From positions 41,996,454-42,060,453 of the forward strand of contig NC_134953.1 in assembly GCF_965638725.1 (NCBI RefSeq): DNA of 64,000 nucleotides. The letters are read 5' to 3'. How positions within the stretch are numbered: position 1 is the stretch's first letter; every line of letters starts with the position of its first letter. Source of the DNA: Aptenodytes patagonicus (Eukaryota > Chordata > Aves > Sphenisciformes > Spheniscidae). The notes beneath the pieces are model-generated. The model was not told the origin of the DNA, made no database searches, and saw only the letters and a program-made list of their open reading frames with translations. A program made the position numbers and the translations under genes. This document shows, one piece after another, positions 13,467 through 27,392 of this stretch.

Positions 13467-15721
13467 CCTCCAGCCAAACCAGTACCTTCACCTTCTCTCT
13501 GCTGGGGAAGGCAATGCGGGTCCATAGGCAATGTGGCCAGTGTTCACCTCCACCAAACAACATGTCACATAAGCTGTCCTGAATTTCTTCTTCTTGTCCT
13601 ACTGCTTCTCAAAAGGCAAATCCAGTGGAGCCCCTGAGCAGGAACCAGTGGTACATCCTCCACACAGCTCTTGATCTTATTTCGGAGGTGCCAATGATGC
13701 AAGTCCCAAATGAACTTGCCTCGTTTCTCATTTCAAGCCTGAATTTTCCTTCAGTGCTCTTAAATGGGAAGTACACTTCAAAAGAAATATCTGTGTTTAA
13801 CCTCCTGTACACTTTTGTTGGTTAAAGATCAGTAAACTGTCATTGATTTTAGCGTGCCAGGCCTGCTTTATCACACTGATAAACACAGTAATTACTTTAT
13901 GCTGAATATATCTTTGAATGTATACAAGTGAAAACTATATTTGTAAAGGCAAAAATGAGAGACCACCTAGAGGTTTTAAAGATCAGCCAGTAATAGGATG
14001 ACATTTCATTTCTTCAGGAACATTTGTCTGTAATGAAAGCAACGCCTAAGCACATGAAATTGGGTCGTAATTATCCCATTATCATTGCGTGGGTCTGAAG
14101 GCTAGACCAAGATAATGTCAACAGAAAATGTTTCCTCCACACCGGGAAATAACTACCTCAATAGTTTCATTAGTGGAGTATTAGGCTCAAGCAGCTTCTG
14201 CTGCGAACAAGCACTCAGACAACAGAAACAGCCTGAAACAGCAGCATCTCAGCTGCTCCTTCAAACCCTGTTACTTAAAACCGCCTCTTACGATACAGGT
14301 TGGGGAGAGAAATGCTTGTGATGGGACCACCAGAGAGAAAAGGAGCAGAAAAAATCATACAAGCTCAAAGCCATCCTCATGTTCTCACCATGGCAGCTGC
14401 AAATAGCATACCTAAAGACCTATATAGCATGTGCTAGTATATATGGGAGCTATATATTTTATGTATATGGGTTAGCATGTAGGCAAGCTATACATGATAT
14501 ATCAGCAGTAGCACCATCTCTAGAGCAATGAGGACATCTTCAGCCAATCCAAGTCCATCTGTTGCAAGAGAGCTGTGGCAATCCTGATGGTCTCCAGGTG
14601 AAAGACCACCTCTGCTTTTGGGACCAGGCACCTCAGGCTAAGAAGAAACACGTTAAAATAAAAGGAGAGAGAAAGGAGGGCTTCTGTAGAATAAAATTGA
14701 AGTGTTAGCATGGCTTTGCCAAGACACCCCAGGCCGGAGAGAAAAGTCTTCTGCTCACCAACAGCACAGCCTTGCTATAAACACTAGAATTGCCCAAATT
14801 CCACTTAATTCACATTAATTGAAGGGGGGCAGGAAAAGTTGCATAATCAGGACGGTAAACTTAATGGTCATAGCTTCCTTAGGAAGGCAAAATATCATTA
14901 TCCAGCAAGTCCCTGGATAAAAAAATGATCTTATGGGTCAGCATCTTAACAGATAAAACACAGAGTGGGACATGTGTTATGGACAGCCAAAATACTGGAA
15001 AATAGAGTGGATCAGGTCTTTATACACTGGCTTTTCAAATTTTCAAAAAAAGGTGGGCCAAAGGGTCATTAACTTTTCTCTGCTGATGATCTTCAGTGAG
15101 TTTTGAAATACTGAGAAAAACATTTTGGAGGGCCAGAGGAAAGCAAGCGCTCCACAAAGATTTTTAGCAGGTAAATGGAATTGCACAGATAATTGTGGCA
15201 GCTTGACATCGATCCTGGACATCCTTTGGGATGTGCAATTCTCAATTTAATTGCTGAAGAAATTAAGGCAATATAACAAATACCAATCTATGTGGCTCTA
15301 TGGAAAATAGATCTCATGAAATGAACTTAGCAAGTTTTATTAAACCACCTGCAAATTGGGTTGAAAAAGCATTCGCAGCAATGTAACATAATTAGGCTGC
15401 TGTAAACTGGCTGACTTACAAACTTGAGCTCATTGAGCATGTCTCCAGTTCCAGGGGTTTTTATCTCAGTGAAGGGGAGGTTAAAAGCGACGAGCTGCCG
15501 TTGGAAAAGCACTCGGGAGAAGCGTGAGAACAGACGGCTAATCCGGCAAACAGCGAGGGCAGGATTTAACAGCAGGACTGTGAAGTTAGATGAATTCAGG
15601 CTTGAAATATGGAACAAATATTTAAGGCAGAGCAATTAGGGCAATTAATCTTTTCAACAGTTTGCAAAGGACCATGGTGCTTTCTCAGTCACTGACAAAT
15701 TTTTAAATGACAATTGGAAGA

Positions 15722-15746
15722 TTTTATTTATTTATTTATTTATTTT
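15722..15746. repeat. TTTA microsatellite
   Basis: About five consecutive TTTA units form a simple tetranucleotide repeat in PRKG1 intron 1. Confidence 0.9.
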
Positions 15747-18700
15747 AAAGACAAAAATACAGTAGTGAAAACAAAACCTCCGAAAAGGCAAATGGCCCAT
15801 CTCCTGCAAATGCAGCTAGATGAGCACAGACGACCTCACTGACCTTATAAGATACCCACTTATGAAAACTAAAGTAATTTTCATTCATTCTTCTGCCATC
15901 CAACACCTTTTGGGCATGCTAAAAGGGCTCAAAAGTGGATATAAATGTAATTGTAAAGTCTCTTTCTCTAAATCAAGGTTACGCGCTGAATTTACGAACG
16001 CTGTCAGCCCAACATCCTGCAGACTTTTCAGTCCGGAAACACGCACAGAATACAGATGTACGGACTTTATCAGCCCCGTATTATGCCTCACAATGTGAAA
16101 ATGATTGCATGACGAGTAAATCCAACGCCCACGCAAATAACTGCTGCTTCCAGTTCCTAATGAATCACAGACCCAGAACGGGGTCAGAAGAATAGTCATT
16201 GTGGGGAAAAAAAAAACCCAGCTCAAATGGACTATTTCACACACTTGCTTGGGCAAGAGTGATCAAAGAAACACTAGTTGGGGAGATTAATGACATAATT
16301 TCGGTGGACAACTAACCAATATATTCATGTGAAATTTTCCCCCATATTTTCGCATTTCATTTAAAGCCTTTTAAAGAGAGTTGATTTTTAGCTACATAAT
16401 ATTTAGCAACAGAATGAAAGAGAAGGAGAAGAAGCCTCCCCGATACAGAAGTCAACCAACCCAACATGAAAGATGGAAACCAGTTGTACTTGCTCTCCAG
16501 TATCAGAGTAGCAAGTACAGGTTATGGGTCAACCCAGTCAAAAAAGGTGCAAGAGTTAATAATAAGCTGCAGCAGAATGAGCTGGGTGAGAGAGACACAA
16601 GTGATTCAACATCTTCTGGATGCAAATAGTCTCTGCAACGAGCTGATTATGTTCACTGATGCTTTAGGATAGACTTAACTGCACAGAGTCAGAAGAGATT
16701 AATCAGGCACCAAAACTTCCGTAAAACTGGCCTTCAGTTGACCCGTGACACCATTTCCACTTCCCTTTCCCACGCCTTTTTGCTCTTCTGCCCCCAAACA
16801 TATGGTTTTATGGAGTAAGAAATTTCATATCCATAACACCCACACAAGCTCAACCCATTTTTTCCAGTGTCTCCTGCTGAGAGGAACGAGCCTCTGGTTG
16901 AAGCTGCCACAAGCGATTCCCCACCAGAAGAGAAAACATTTGCTTTGAATTTTTATTTTTTTTAATTATTATTTTAATGCCATGGAGGGGAGGGACAAAT
17001 TTCAATTTTGCTTCAACCCTCTCTGCTCCACCAGGACTGAGTTATGTGGGGAAGGGAAGATGCAAAACATCAGGGTTTCTGCAAGGGAGACCACTCACTC
17101 TGGTCTGTGTTTCCAAATAGGCAATCCAGTCCTTTCCCTGAATTGGGCATCAGATAATAAAACTGCAGATCAAAGCAAGAAACATGCTCCTGGCAGGGAC
17201 AGCCTGACTGCCAAAACACCATGTTAAAGCCCCAGCCACATGTTATGCGATGAAAGGGAACATATAGATTTCACCCTTTACCTTGACAGAGATTTTGTAA
17301 AGCAGCGTGAAAAATCAATGGGGAAAAAAAAAAAAAACAACAAACAAAAACCTTCTGTGCTGCTTTGATTTTTTTTTTTTTTTTTTAAATATTCAATAGT
17401 CCTTTTCGGAGTTACGGATGCAGCTTAAGACAGAAATAAAGTTGTCAAGAAGGCAGCCGGTGTATCATCTACCCAGGTGTTCACACAACCTGCTCCCCGA
17501 AGAAGCAACTCCTTGCTGCACCAGGGTGTAAGCTGTGACAGAGTATGCATCTCACCTCCACAGAGCCCACACAGCAAGCCGGAGCCTTTCTTCTGGGCTT
17601 ATACATGAATAGATGTCACCTCATGGATGCCCAAACCCAAGGAGAACAGGGCATCAGAAATGACTTGGGAAGATTTGAAACAGATGGTGATTTTAAGTTT
17701 ACTGTGCAGTCCCACTCTATGCACTGTCACTAGCAGAAGGAAACACAAAAAGGCAGCAAAATGGGGCAAATGCAGCTTTCCCAGCTAGGGGGTAATGCTC
17801 CATTTTTGAGCGATGTCCATAACTGTGGTTGATAACTCAGGTCTCCTCCTGATCCTGCTATTAGACAGTACACTCACCCTGGGTAAGCTATTCACATTCC
17901 CCATCTGCAAAATGTGGGCAAAGAGACTCACTTCCAAAGGAAAGCACTTTCAAACCTACTGCTAAAAAACACTCTAACACCTGGGACGTTGTTCTATGAA
18001 AATTTTCCCTATAGAAGCTGATCTTGAGATTTTTTTCCCCTCCATTCAGGCTGAAATGGCATCAGAACCACCCACAAGACTTTGTGAAAAGGGTAAGCCT
18101 AAACCTCACTGTGCCCCCAGCCAAATACCAGCCTCCAGCTGAGTGCCGCATCCCCATCCGTCCATCGTATCACCAAGTAAAATGGAAGATTTCATCTGAA
18201 ATGGAAATGGTGTCTTGCAGTGCTACATCAATGAATGGCCGTTATTTGTCCTTATTTACAGGCTGAGCCTCATCGTTGTTTCAATTCCTTTGCTGACACT
18301 AACACATTATTTTTTAATAAGCTGATGCTTTCCCATTTACTAAAAGGAACAAGTCATCAAGCCACTGCCCTTATGTACATATCATTATTGACACTTGCCA
18401 GAACGAATCCAATCATCGTACACGTATTTATTCCCCATCCTCTTCTGTTACCCGCACGCATCGCGGGTAACTCCAGCAGCAGTGCTCCATCACTGCTGCT
18501 GCTTTCCCTTTGCACAAGCTCTATGGCTCTGTCTTAGCACCCATCCTCCTAGCGAGCCCTTTTTATGGATCTGGAGATCCATCGTTACCTGGTACTATTG
18601 CACTTATCTGAGTTTTTGCTGTTTGCAAAGCTAAATTCAATGGTCTAAAAGCAGATGCAGCAAAAAGGAATGAGCAATTTCTCCAAGACTGTAGCATCTT

Positions 18701-21039
18701 CCATCCTGCTCCTTGCTGTGGTGGAAAAATTCACATAAATCATACCTGGTTAAGAAAACGTGATGTACCCCAGCGTCATAAAACATGCTTTTTCCCCATT
18801 TTCACTTATTAGTGAGCTTAATTACTCCTTGTTTCTTCTTTTCTACACCAAATCAAGTCCTGGTTAGTTGCTGTTGGCCATGCTCAGACTTCTCATTTTT
18901 TCAAGTGCTCAAGGTTTGTCCCTTGTCTCCAGAGGGAGGAAATGTGCATCACCCCCAAGATTCCCTGCGTTTAGCATCAAAATGTTAATACTGTTATGCT
19001 GCATTTAAAAAAAAAAAAAAAAGGCATTTTTTCCACCATTTGCCCTGAATTACACAGTAAATAAGTAAATACACAGCCTACGCAGAGAAACCCCCTTGCT
19101 GGAAAATTGAATTTCATAATGTAAGAGCCATTCAAGCTGCATGGAGGGTAACAGGCCAAGTAAGCGGGCAAGTCCAATTCATCAGAAAGCTAGTTATTCC
19201 TGGAGGCTTTTTCAGGAGCTCCAATATGGACTTGGGAATAAAATTCCTTAATTGTACGTTATGGTATCTGGGATCAAACAGACCCTTGCAAAGAAGGGCT
19301 CTCCTGCTCTGCACATATCTGTGGCTCCTTGCTAGTAGGTGAACACCACGGCAAAGGAAAATGCATATCTGCCAGGTAAATATTAAGACCCAGGTGAGAC
19401 ACTTAAAACAGGAGATACTTATTTTGAGGAGGTAACTATCCCATTATCCTCTTCTAAACAACTTTATTGTATCAGTGATCAAATTGCAAAATAAACCAAT
19501 ACATGTTAGTAAAGGAAAGATCTCATGCTATTACTTAACACCCAGTTCTGGTCTTGAAAGGAACATGAACAGAGACAAGTGTGTTAGTAAACTGCTTGTC
19601 TCTATAGGGTACACTTCTCTGGTTAAATCTTGCACGATTTTTCTTTACAGGAAAATAAAAAGTCTACTTTTTTTTCTTCTTTTAAAGTCCAAGATTTTTT
19701 TCTCATCCTTCCAAAGTAATTTGGTATTTGAAGAATAGGAAAATAGTCTCTTTTTTTAGGAAAATTTAAAATTGTCTCTGGATAAGTATAGGATGACTGC
19801 TACTTTCTTAATAAAAGACAACAGGAGAAGAAAAAAAGGGAAAAAAAGGAAAATACACTACCATTTGCTTGTTTTCAAATACCCATTTTGTGGCTAGCCA
19901 TCTTCACAGAATTTCTTGTTCAGGTATCACGATGCCCAGCTCCCCATGGATTTCACTTGAATCAGTAGAACAAGGCTTTCAAGTTTTGCCTCTAGCCAAA
20001 AATGAGATTGATTTCAGCTCTGACTTGCTGAGATAGCTCATTATTTTTCTAACCAGAGGCTGAGCCACACCCAGCAAGCGGCACCCCTAAAATACAGGCG
20101 TATCAAGTTTGCCATGCTCAGCTGCCCAGAGCTCAGCTACTTACTGAGAAAGCCGAACCATCATACTTGCCTCGGCTCTAATTCTGTTTTCTATATTAAA
20201 AAAAAAAACCACTTCTTGTTGCCCTTTGACAATCATCTGAAATGGCCAAGCTGTTGTCTGCAACAGTGTGTAAATACTGCTCTTCATCCACCTTCTCAGT
20301 CCTTCTCTATGACGCTGGTGGAGCTTGCAATGGTGGAGACGCCATCATCTTGTAGCTCTTCGGGGACCACATCCGTGTGAGCAAAATAGGAAAGGATTGG
20401 CAGAAAGAAGGGGGGAAACCATTGCACAGGGAGGCAACAAATAATGGGCCAGAGCTGCGCAGTAAGCGATTTCCATGCTCCTCCTGCCTCTGAAGAGCTG
20501 CACCATGCAGTAAGGAGGCATTCGTGGCCCTGGTTTCTAAAGGTCAAGGTTGGGGTTACCCCAACATATTTCACCTGCACTGCAAAGTTTAAAAGAGCCC
20601 ATGGCAATGCGAAACATCCCAGTGCCCACTGCACACTGGTGAGACGAAGCCTGTAGATATGGCCCATGCTGAATACACATAGCCAAATTTCCCCAAAATA
20701 GCATCTTCTCCTCCCTTGACTGCCATGAAGAAGCTCAGAATTTGCATGCAGAAATGAAGCTGTTGGACAGGAATGTCCAGGTTGTCTCTGCTTTCTTCAT
20801 ACTTGGGTGGCCCTCAGTCTGGCCAACTTCAGGGCTACACCAGGAGATGCTTTCATTAAATGGATGAGGGTGGGGTGGAGACATCCCATGTGCAGCTCAT
20901 TTCTGGATGCTGAAGTACAGCTCGCTGCTCTTGCTGCTCTTCCAGCAGTTCATCAAGGCAAGCTCATCCCACTTGCCTATGCTTATCGCCTTCTACCCAA
21001 GTTACATGAATTTAACAAATTGGTTCGTTTTTCTTACTT

Positions 21040-21060
21040 TCATGTGGCCGGGCCACATGA
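21040..21060. repeat. 21-bp near-perfect palindrome with two E-boxes
   Basis: TCATGTGGCC, one central G, then GGCCACATGA: ten-base perfect arms. Each arm contains a CATGTG or CACATG E-box next to GGCC. It may be a symmetric factor site or a short cruciform. Confidence 0.8.
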
Positions 21061-21275
21061 GCCCTCTGGATGTCCAGGCAGGGAAACCAAGGTAGAGGGG
21101 TGCTGCAACTCATCCTCCATGGCATCATCAATGTGGTCAGAGCGGTGTTGCATGGCGCAGTGATGGGGACAGGAACAACATACCCAACATCACCCAGCTA
21201 CAAGATGTGACTTTAAGGTAAGGCAAGACAAGGAAATACCCTTAAATAATAAAATCTTCACTCCAGTCGTCAATG

Positions 21276-21299
21276 ACATGCTCAATGTCTTGAGCATGT
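21276..21299. repeat. 9-bp inverted repeat
   Basis: ACATGCTCA (21276-21284) pairs perfectly with TGAGCATGT (21291-21299) across a 6-nt loop. Confidence 0.75.
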
Positions 21300-23589
21300 G
21301 TTGAATTAGTCACACAGGAGCTATGCCATGTTCTTTATCTGTGCTTTTCTTCTTCAGTCATCTTCTCAGACACCACTGCCCTCCAGTGATAAGTGCTGGG
21401 ACATGAAAAGAAAAATGCCTCCGAGTACCCTTGGAGACACAGCCTTGTTACTGCCAACATTTTCCCGTGCGTCTGCCAGACTAAAGCAACTTTCCAGTTA
21501 TTTTACCAAAAATACTCTCTGCCACGCTGCAGCCTGCGTTTCCTTCTGCTTGTGACTGCAGTAACGATCCCAACCCAGCTGTGAACCGCTTCCTGATGAC
21601 CGCAAAAATAAAAGGTTTTCTTGCGACCGAGCCATATTAAAGTCCATTGCAGCCCCGAAGCACTGGGCACGTTCCTATAGACATGGGACAAAACTACCCT
21701 CTAATAATTAATTGCAGAGCAATTTTATAAAGCAGAGTTACCCACACAAGCCTCTCAAAAGCTGTTTGCTCCTTCGCGGCTTTTCGCCGTGCTACCTTTC
21801 CAAATTACTGTAAATCTAACTTTTCCGTGCTCACTGTATTTCCACAACAGTTCTCCCAGCACACAGATTTATTTTCTTTTGACTTTCAAGAAAACCATGG
21901 ACTTTAGCAAGAGAGAACATATGATGTATTTACTCTTTCTAGCTTTTTTTTTTTAAGAAATAAATTCTTAAGTGATACAGTCTAGTAACTCCCCGCCAGC
22001 CTTATTCGAAGCCTAATATCTCTCCTTGCATCTTTCTCTGCACCATAATTGCTTCTGACATGCCTTCAAACCATCAAAAACAGCGCAGCCAGAAGCCACC
22101 CTTCAGGATGTGTTTCTTAAGGGACCCCTTCCTGCTACTGGACACCCACTGAGTCCAGTTATTAAAGTTGCATTTTGGCTTAATAATTACACCAAAGACA
22201 TCTACCATACACCCAAAATTTGGCACACACATTAAGCCATTCAGAGGATTTGGGTGTATCTGTTTGGGATCTTAGCACATTACCTGCTCAAGAAATTATC
22301 CCAGTTATCCTTCCCACTGCAGGATAAATAATACAGAGCATGGATCTTGGGCCAATCCTCAGCATATAAAGCATTAAAGAATTTAAAGAAATTTAATAGT
22401 GATGATATCGCATGCAGATTTTAGTTTACTGCTACAAGGGCATCGCAGGTTTTACCCCATTCTACGTACCAAAAAGTCTCAAAACCACAAATGCTCGAAG
22501 AAAGCCAATGCCAAAGGAGTGCAAAATAAAACTGATTTAAGTCAAACAGGAGATAAAATTTCCTTTATGCTTAGTTACATCTTCGGCTTTTATTTTTCTA
22601 CCATCTCTAACCCAAATCGTATATCACTGCAGGCCAGAAAGACTTTAATATCATGTTTACCTGCTGCTGTACCAGTACGTGCTACCCATAATGTGCGTCT
22701 ATTAAAGCTCCACTTGATATAATCGCCCTGTAAAATATAGAAAGGTTTCCAAGCCCTAGAGAGAGCAGGCAGTCCTGCTCCAGTGTATATAACAGTATAC
22801 AACGCTCGTCACATCTTTAATGGACAATTTTAATGGACCCTCACTCTTTCACAGATACAGCAGCATCTCTTGGGAGGGGAAACGCAACATGAAGCTGCTT
22901 CGGCATGTCCTTCAGAGCTCATCATCCTTCAGGAAAGCCATCAGCTGTATTTTAGGACTATATATAATTTCCTGTTCTAATTGACATTTAAACTAAATTA
23001 AAAGTTATACCTGCTCTGTTACACTGGAATTGAATAAATTGGAGTGCATTGCAAAAGTCCCGCCCAAAACCAACAGGTATCTTTATCATACAGCTGGGCT
23101 CAACAGCAGAGAAGGATTCAAATGAACATTTTTATTTAGCCTGACATTGTTTAAATCAGTTTGTTTGTGCTACAGTGAAACATTTTCCCTTGACACAAGT
23201 TTTCTGGGATTTATTCAAACTTCTTCCTGGGAAGAGAGGAAGCCATTTGATAACTAAGCAGATCTCATGAATCTAATCATCGACCAGCAATCAAAACTGA
23301 AGCTGGTGGAGGCAGCAAAGCAGGAGGTTACTGGGGGACAGCAGACCTAGTCCTGGTCACGGGCTCTCCAGGATGTCACTCGAGCCTGCGCTGAATCCAG
23401 GATTGTCCCTCCCTGGCTGCACGGCATCTCCACTCTCCCAAACTACCAAAGCTTTGGTTGACCGTCTTGCCATGAGGTCTGGGTACAGCCACAACCAGCT
23501 TGCTAGCAGATTTGACTTCAAAGAGCTCGTCACTTGGGAGCACTAAGCCACCAGTATCTCAGAAACCCCAGAAAGATTTAGTTTGGAGG

Positions 23590-23700
23590 GTCTCTAGTCC
23601 GCTCCCAGCACAGCCAACATTGCAGTTACAGCTGGTTGCTCCGGGCCATGTCCAGGTGAGTCAGGGCAGTCCCTGAGGATGGAGAGCCCACAAGCCACAG
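23590..23700. mobile_element. CR1-like repeat fragment (copy C)
   Basis: It shares a recognisable core with two other places in the window (40.7 and 42.2 kb): an AGCC-AACATTGCAG-TTACAGCTGGTTGCTC stretch, then GTGTCC-like, then GTCAGGGCAGTCCCTGAGGATGG. The AGTCCCTGAGGATGG part is identical to copy B at 42.3 kb. I recall this core from the CR1 LINE 3' region in bird genomes, read in antisense. It is short and decayed. Confidence 0.6.
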
Positions 23701-25258
23701 CACGGCATCGGCAGGACAGATTTGGATGCTGACTCAGAAAGTCCCTTTCTCACTCAAGCACATGACTGCCACCTGATCTTTCCACCTCTCAATACCCCAC
23801 TGGACACAGCCAAGAGATTTCATTGCACTACTGGAGAGGTTGCTCTCCCTCTCTTGTAGTAATTTGCACAAAGCTTGGGCTTTGCCCCAAACGTGAATTT
23901 GATCCAAAAATATAAGCATCACCATTTGTGCTTGCAGATCCCCACAGTTGGGTCCGAAGCATCCGAGCTCCTGCTACAGCATGCGCGGTCCTGAGCTCAG
24001 CCTCCCTCCCTCCAGCTTTTTTAGCGTCTCCTTCACGTGCATATGCTTCGTTTGAGACTACAGAGTTTTATTACTAATGAAACAAATATGCTCAAAGAAC
24101 ATCCATGAGCAAAACATAGAAAAACCCTATAAAAAAAGCAGTCCTCATCTTTTCCAGCAGGGAGGTCACGGCGGAGGGTAAAGCTCTTTAAGAAGCCCCT
24201 TGCCAAGCTCTGTTAGATATTTTCCAGGACCTGCATCAACTCTGCAGGCAACCGACTGGATATCTTGGGAAGGCTTTTTTCTGAAGTTTCTCATTAGTAA
24301 AGCTGCAAAGAGGGACTCACAGTCTTATTTTAGTCCTTTCTATCTCATTTTACTTTGATACACTTCACCGCCCAGAGGATTTTCGCTAGAGAATTACCTT
24401 TTCCATAGTACAGTTCTGACAAAAACGACATTTGCTGTGACTAAAAAGAAGCCAAATAAAGAGCGACTGTGGCCAAGCAGTTTACAATACCATATATGCC
24501 TACATCTATGTGCTGCTTTTAAAAATGCAGTGGCAAGTGAGACACAGGACCCTTTTTCTCCTCCAAACCAAGAGACGTCCACAAGCTGCCGCGGAAACAT
24601 AATGCAACACGTTTGCTAGATCCTGTCTCCCTTTTATATTTTTTTTAAAATGATCTGCATCAAAGATCTGAGAGAGAAAAGCAGTTTATCATGACCTTGC
24701 CTGGGAGTGTAGCTATAGGTTTAAAGCTTATATGTAATCACATTTTCAGGGATTCACAACCAAAGCAGGCAAGCTCTGGGCAGGCGGAAGGTGGGTTATA
24801 CGGTAATCTGGCAGCTGCCTGAAAATCTGTCTGCCTGTGGTTTAGTCCCCCAAGGGAGGCACCAAAAGCCTCATGACTTGAGGTATTTAAAAATAGGCAG
24901 AAGGAAGAATTTGCAATGACGCTGCTGGGAACAACTCTGCGTCAGCCAGGGATGGGCAGCGGCAGCTCATCTCCCCCCTCTCCCGGGCCTGATCCTGCCC
25001 CCAGGGACCATGTAGTCACCCCCTGTGCAGCGCAGTGTCAATACAAGGGTGCTGAGACCCAGCAGGTGATGCACAAGCTGTTAGCCGTGATGCTGACGGT
25101 CAGATTTGGGATGTTGTGTCACGGTGTTGTAGGCTTTCCTCGGTGCAAAACCGAGCAATAAATAGTTAAGCCAAATATTTAAAGTTTTCATTAAAAATCA
25201 CCTGGAAAATTTTTAATTCTGCCATCTTGCCTGTCCTTTTTCACAAGGGCCAGGGTTC

Positions 25259-25328
25259 ATATCAAATAATATATATTTTTTAAAATGTTATATATTTATA
25301 TATAAATAAATATGTTTGATATTATTTT
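25259..25328. repeat. AT-rich imperfect inverted repeat
   Basis: About 70 bp of almost pure A and T with TATATA runs. ATCAAATAATAT on the left roughly mirrors ATATGTTTGATATT on the right, so it may extrude or melt easily. Confidence 0.65.
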
Positions 25329-25380
25329 TGCAGGAGGTGGAAGGCAAAGCTCAATTTAGCTGCTTTTGATGTGCTATTGT

Positions 25381-25565
25381 AGCGGTGATGATGCCCACGA
25401 GGAAGCGACAAATGGATACGATGGAAAAGGTGGTGTCGGTCACCAGGGCTGCTGGTGACAGACAGACAGACGGACGCCTAGCTGTACCCGGCAGAGAGGT
25501 GCCATCCGATGCCCTTCGGGAGTGTGATTTCCCCACGTTGCGGCTCGCTTTTCAGGTCTCCCGTG
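25381..25565. other. Small CpG-enriched patch
   Basis: Roughly a dozen CG dinucleotides lie within about 185 bp, well above the flanking intron. Inside are a perfect 8-bp hairpin (GTCACCAG at 25439-25446, CTGGTGAC at 25452-25459) and a short GACA repeat just after it. It may be a minor regulatory element or CpG-rich relic. Confidence 0.4.
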
Positions 25566-26430
25566 AGCCAAAAGAAAGCAATGCCCAGGGAGGGGGGAGC
25601 GATAACTTCAGCCCATTAAAAATTAAAAGAAGGGAAATGGTTTCAATTGATTAACCATAAACATTTGCTCCTCTCTCTCTCTAAAATCCTTCCGCTTATT
25701 TTACTGACCTCGGCCCTCTCAAGGGACCCGATGACCCATGCCGTACCTCTTCCTACAGCATGCAACAACCCACTTGTCTCCAAACTTCACTCAATATCCT
25801 TCACTGCTTCATGCCACAGACTAAGTTGCTCCATCCAAATAATTAGAGAGGGGATTGACCAAGCAAAGAGTCCAGCTCCCATTTCAGTCACTCCCTTTGC
25901 AATATTTTCTGGCTATCTCCAAGTTAAATAACACCTGGTCAAACTTCCCTCCTTTGTATTTTCCTCTCTCTTTGGGCCAGTGATGCGCTACCGACACTAC
26001 AAGCAATGAGAGCAGCATTAATTCTTCCTATGCTGATATAATTTAATCTAATAAAATCCTTACAATCTTCGGTGTCAATCACCCAGGGACGAAGCATCCA
26101 AGGAATGCACTGTCGCAGCGCGCCAGGAGCAGATGGGAGCAGATCAGTGATGGGTAAATGAGGGAACAGAGGCATTTTTTAGGGTAGTGATTAATGTCAA
26201 TATTACTGCTGCCCCCCGTACCCTTCCTCTGAGCTTTGGAAAGCGATGCTGATTCTTACAGAGACATTGCTAAAGAGAAATAGCAGACACACAGAGGACT
26301 CTGAGATAGCAAAACCTGCCTGTTTAAACTATTTAAGGCACAGCTGCTTAGCAGTATCAAATATTAGATGAGCTATGGTCCCAAAATGTCCTTTCCTTAG
26401 CTTAAAGGCTGTCCTTAACATAACTGAAGT

Positions 26431-26460
26431 GTTACACATTTGAAACAGGTTACACATTTG
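26431..26460. repeat. 12-bp direct repeat, 18-bp spacing
   Basis: GTTACACATTTG occurs exactly at 26431-26442 and again at 26449-26460. Confidence 0.75.
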
Positions 26461-27378
26461 CCCCACAATAGTAAAAAAATAAAGCTCATTTTCCAGCCTC
26501 CCGAGGCCTCGAGGGACGGTGATTACAGGTACCGGAGAAGCAGTTGAGTTGTTTTTCACATGGAGGCTGAATGCAGGATCAATATTGCTTTAGCGGCTGG
26601 CAGATGATGAGATCATGTCTAAATTATGCAACTCAGCCACCCGGCTGGGAGCTGAGTTCCCAGAAAGAGGGCTGAGGGAGGAAGCGGCACAGCCCCAGCT
26701 GCCCCAGGGAGGGAGAAACTCTCTTGCCATGCTTGGAGTGGTTGGAGCAAAGCATGGGTGAAGCTGTCAACAGACCAGCCCTCCCCAGCTCCAGGGGTGG
26801 TGGAGACAGCCACGGCAGGCGAGCTGTAAGCCAAAACTGTGTTATGGGGGAGGGAGAAGTGATAGAGAAGCACAAGGTCATGCAGGCGATTCCTTTGCTT
26901 TAGGCTGGTGCAACCCAAGCAGCCTGGTCCAACTGTAAGGATGACCTTGCCTTGAGTTTTGGACTAGAGACCTCCCAGATGGTCCAGTTTTTACCCTCTG
27001 CGTGGTCAGTCCTGGCCTGAGCGGTACCTAAAGCCCAGCTTTAGCAGCCATGAGATGGGTTGATCCTGCCATCAAACACCAGCTTATTGCAAGTGTTGGA
27101 GCCAGGAGCTATATAAAGTTGAGAGCATCCACTCCAATCCTCCATCCACAGTACCATATAGACCACCTGAAGCCTTTAATACTGAGTTTAAACACAGTGG
27201 GTGAACACACACTCTCAGCAACACATCCCCCCAACACCTCAGACAAGGTGGAAGGGGGGAAAATGATAGATTCATGCCGGGATTTCATCTGGAAAACCAT
27301 CTGCAGGATGACTGGGCCAGGATTGTGAAGCTGAAACCACAATACACCCCAATACCTCGCCTTAAACATTAGACCCCA

Positions 27379-27392
27379 CTGCCATCTTGTGG
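27379..27392 (-). promoter_or_regulatory. CTCF-like motif
   Basis: The minus strand reads CCACAAGATGGCAG, matching the CTCF core CCASYAGRKGGCRS except at the fifth base. It lies about 4 kb inside intron 1 from the PRKG1-alpha exon, in the same orientation as the motifs at 6.7 and 33.4 kb. Confidence 0.5.

Larger units (their letters stand above)
6305..23574 (-). other. PRKG1: PRKG1 intron 1, middle part
   Basis: AT-rich intronic DNA with poly-A and poly-T tracts and no recognisable exon, RNA gene or full mobile element. The AT-richest part is about 6.9-10.1 kb. The 12.6-13.8 kb interval carries unusually long open frames on both strands, listed separately. Hairpins and a TTTA microsatellite are also listed separately. 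Confidence 0.7.
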
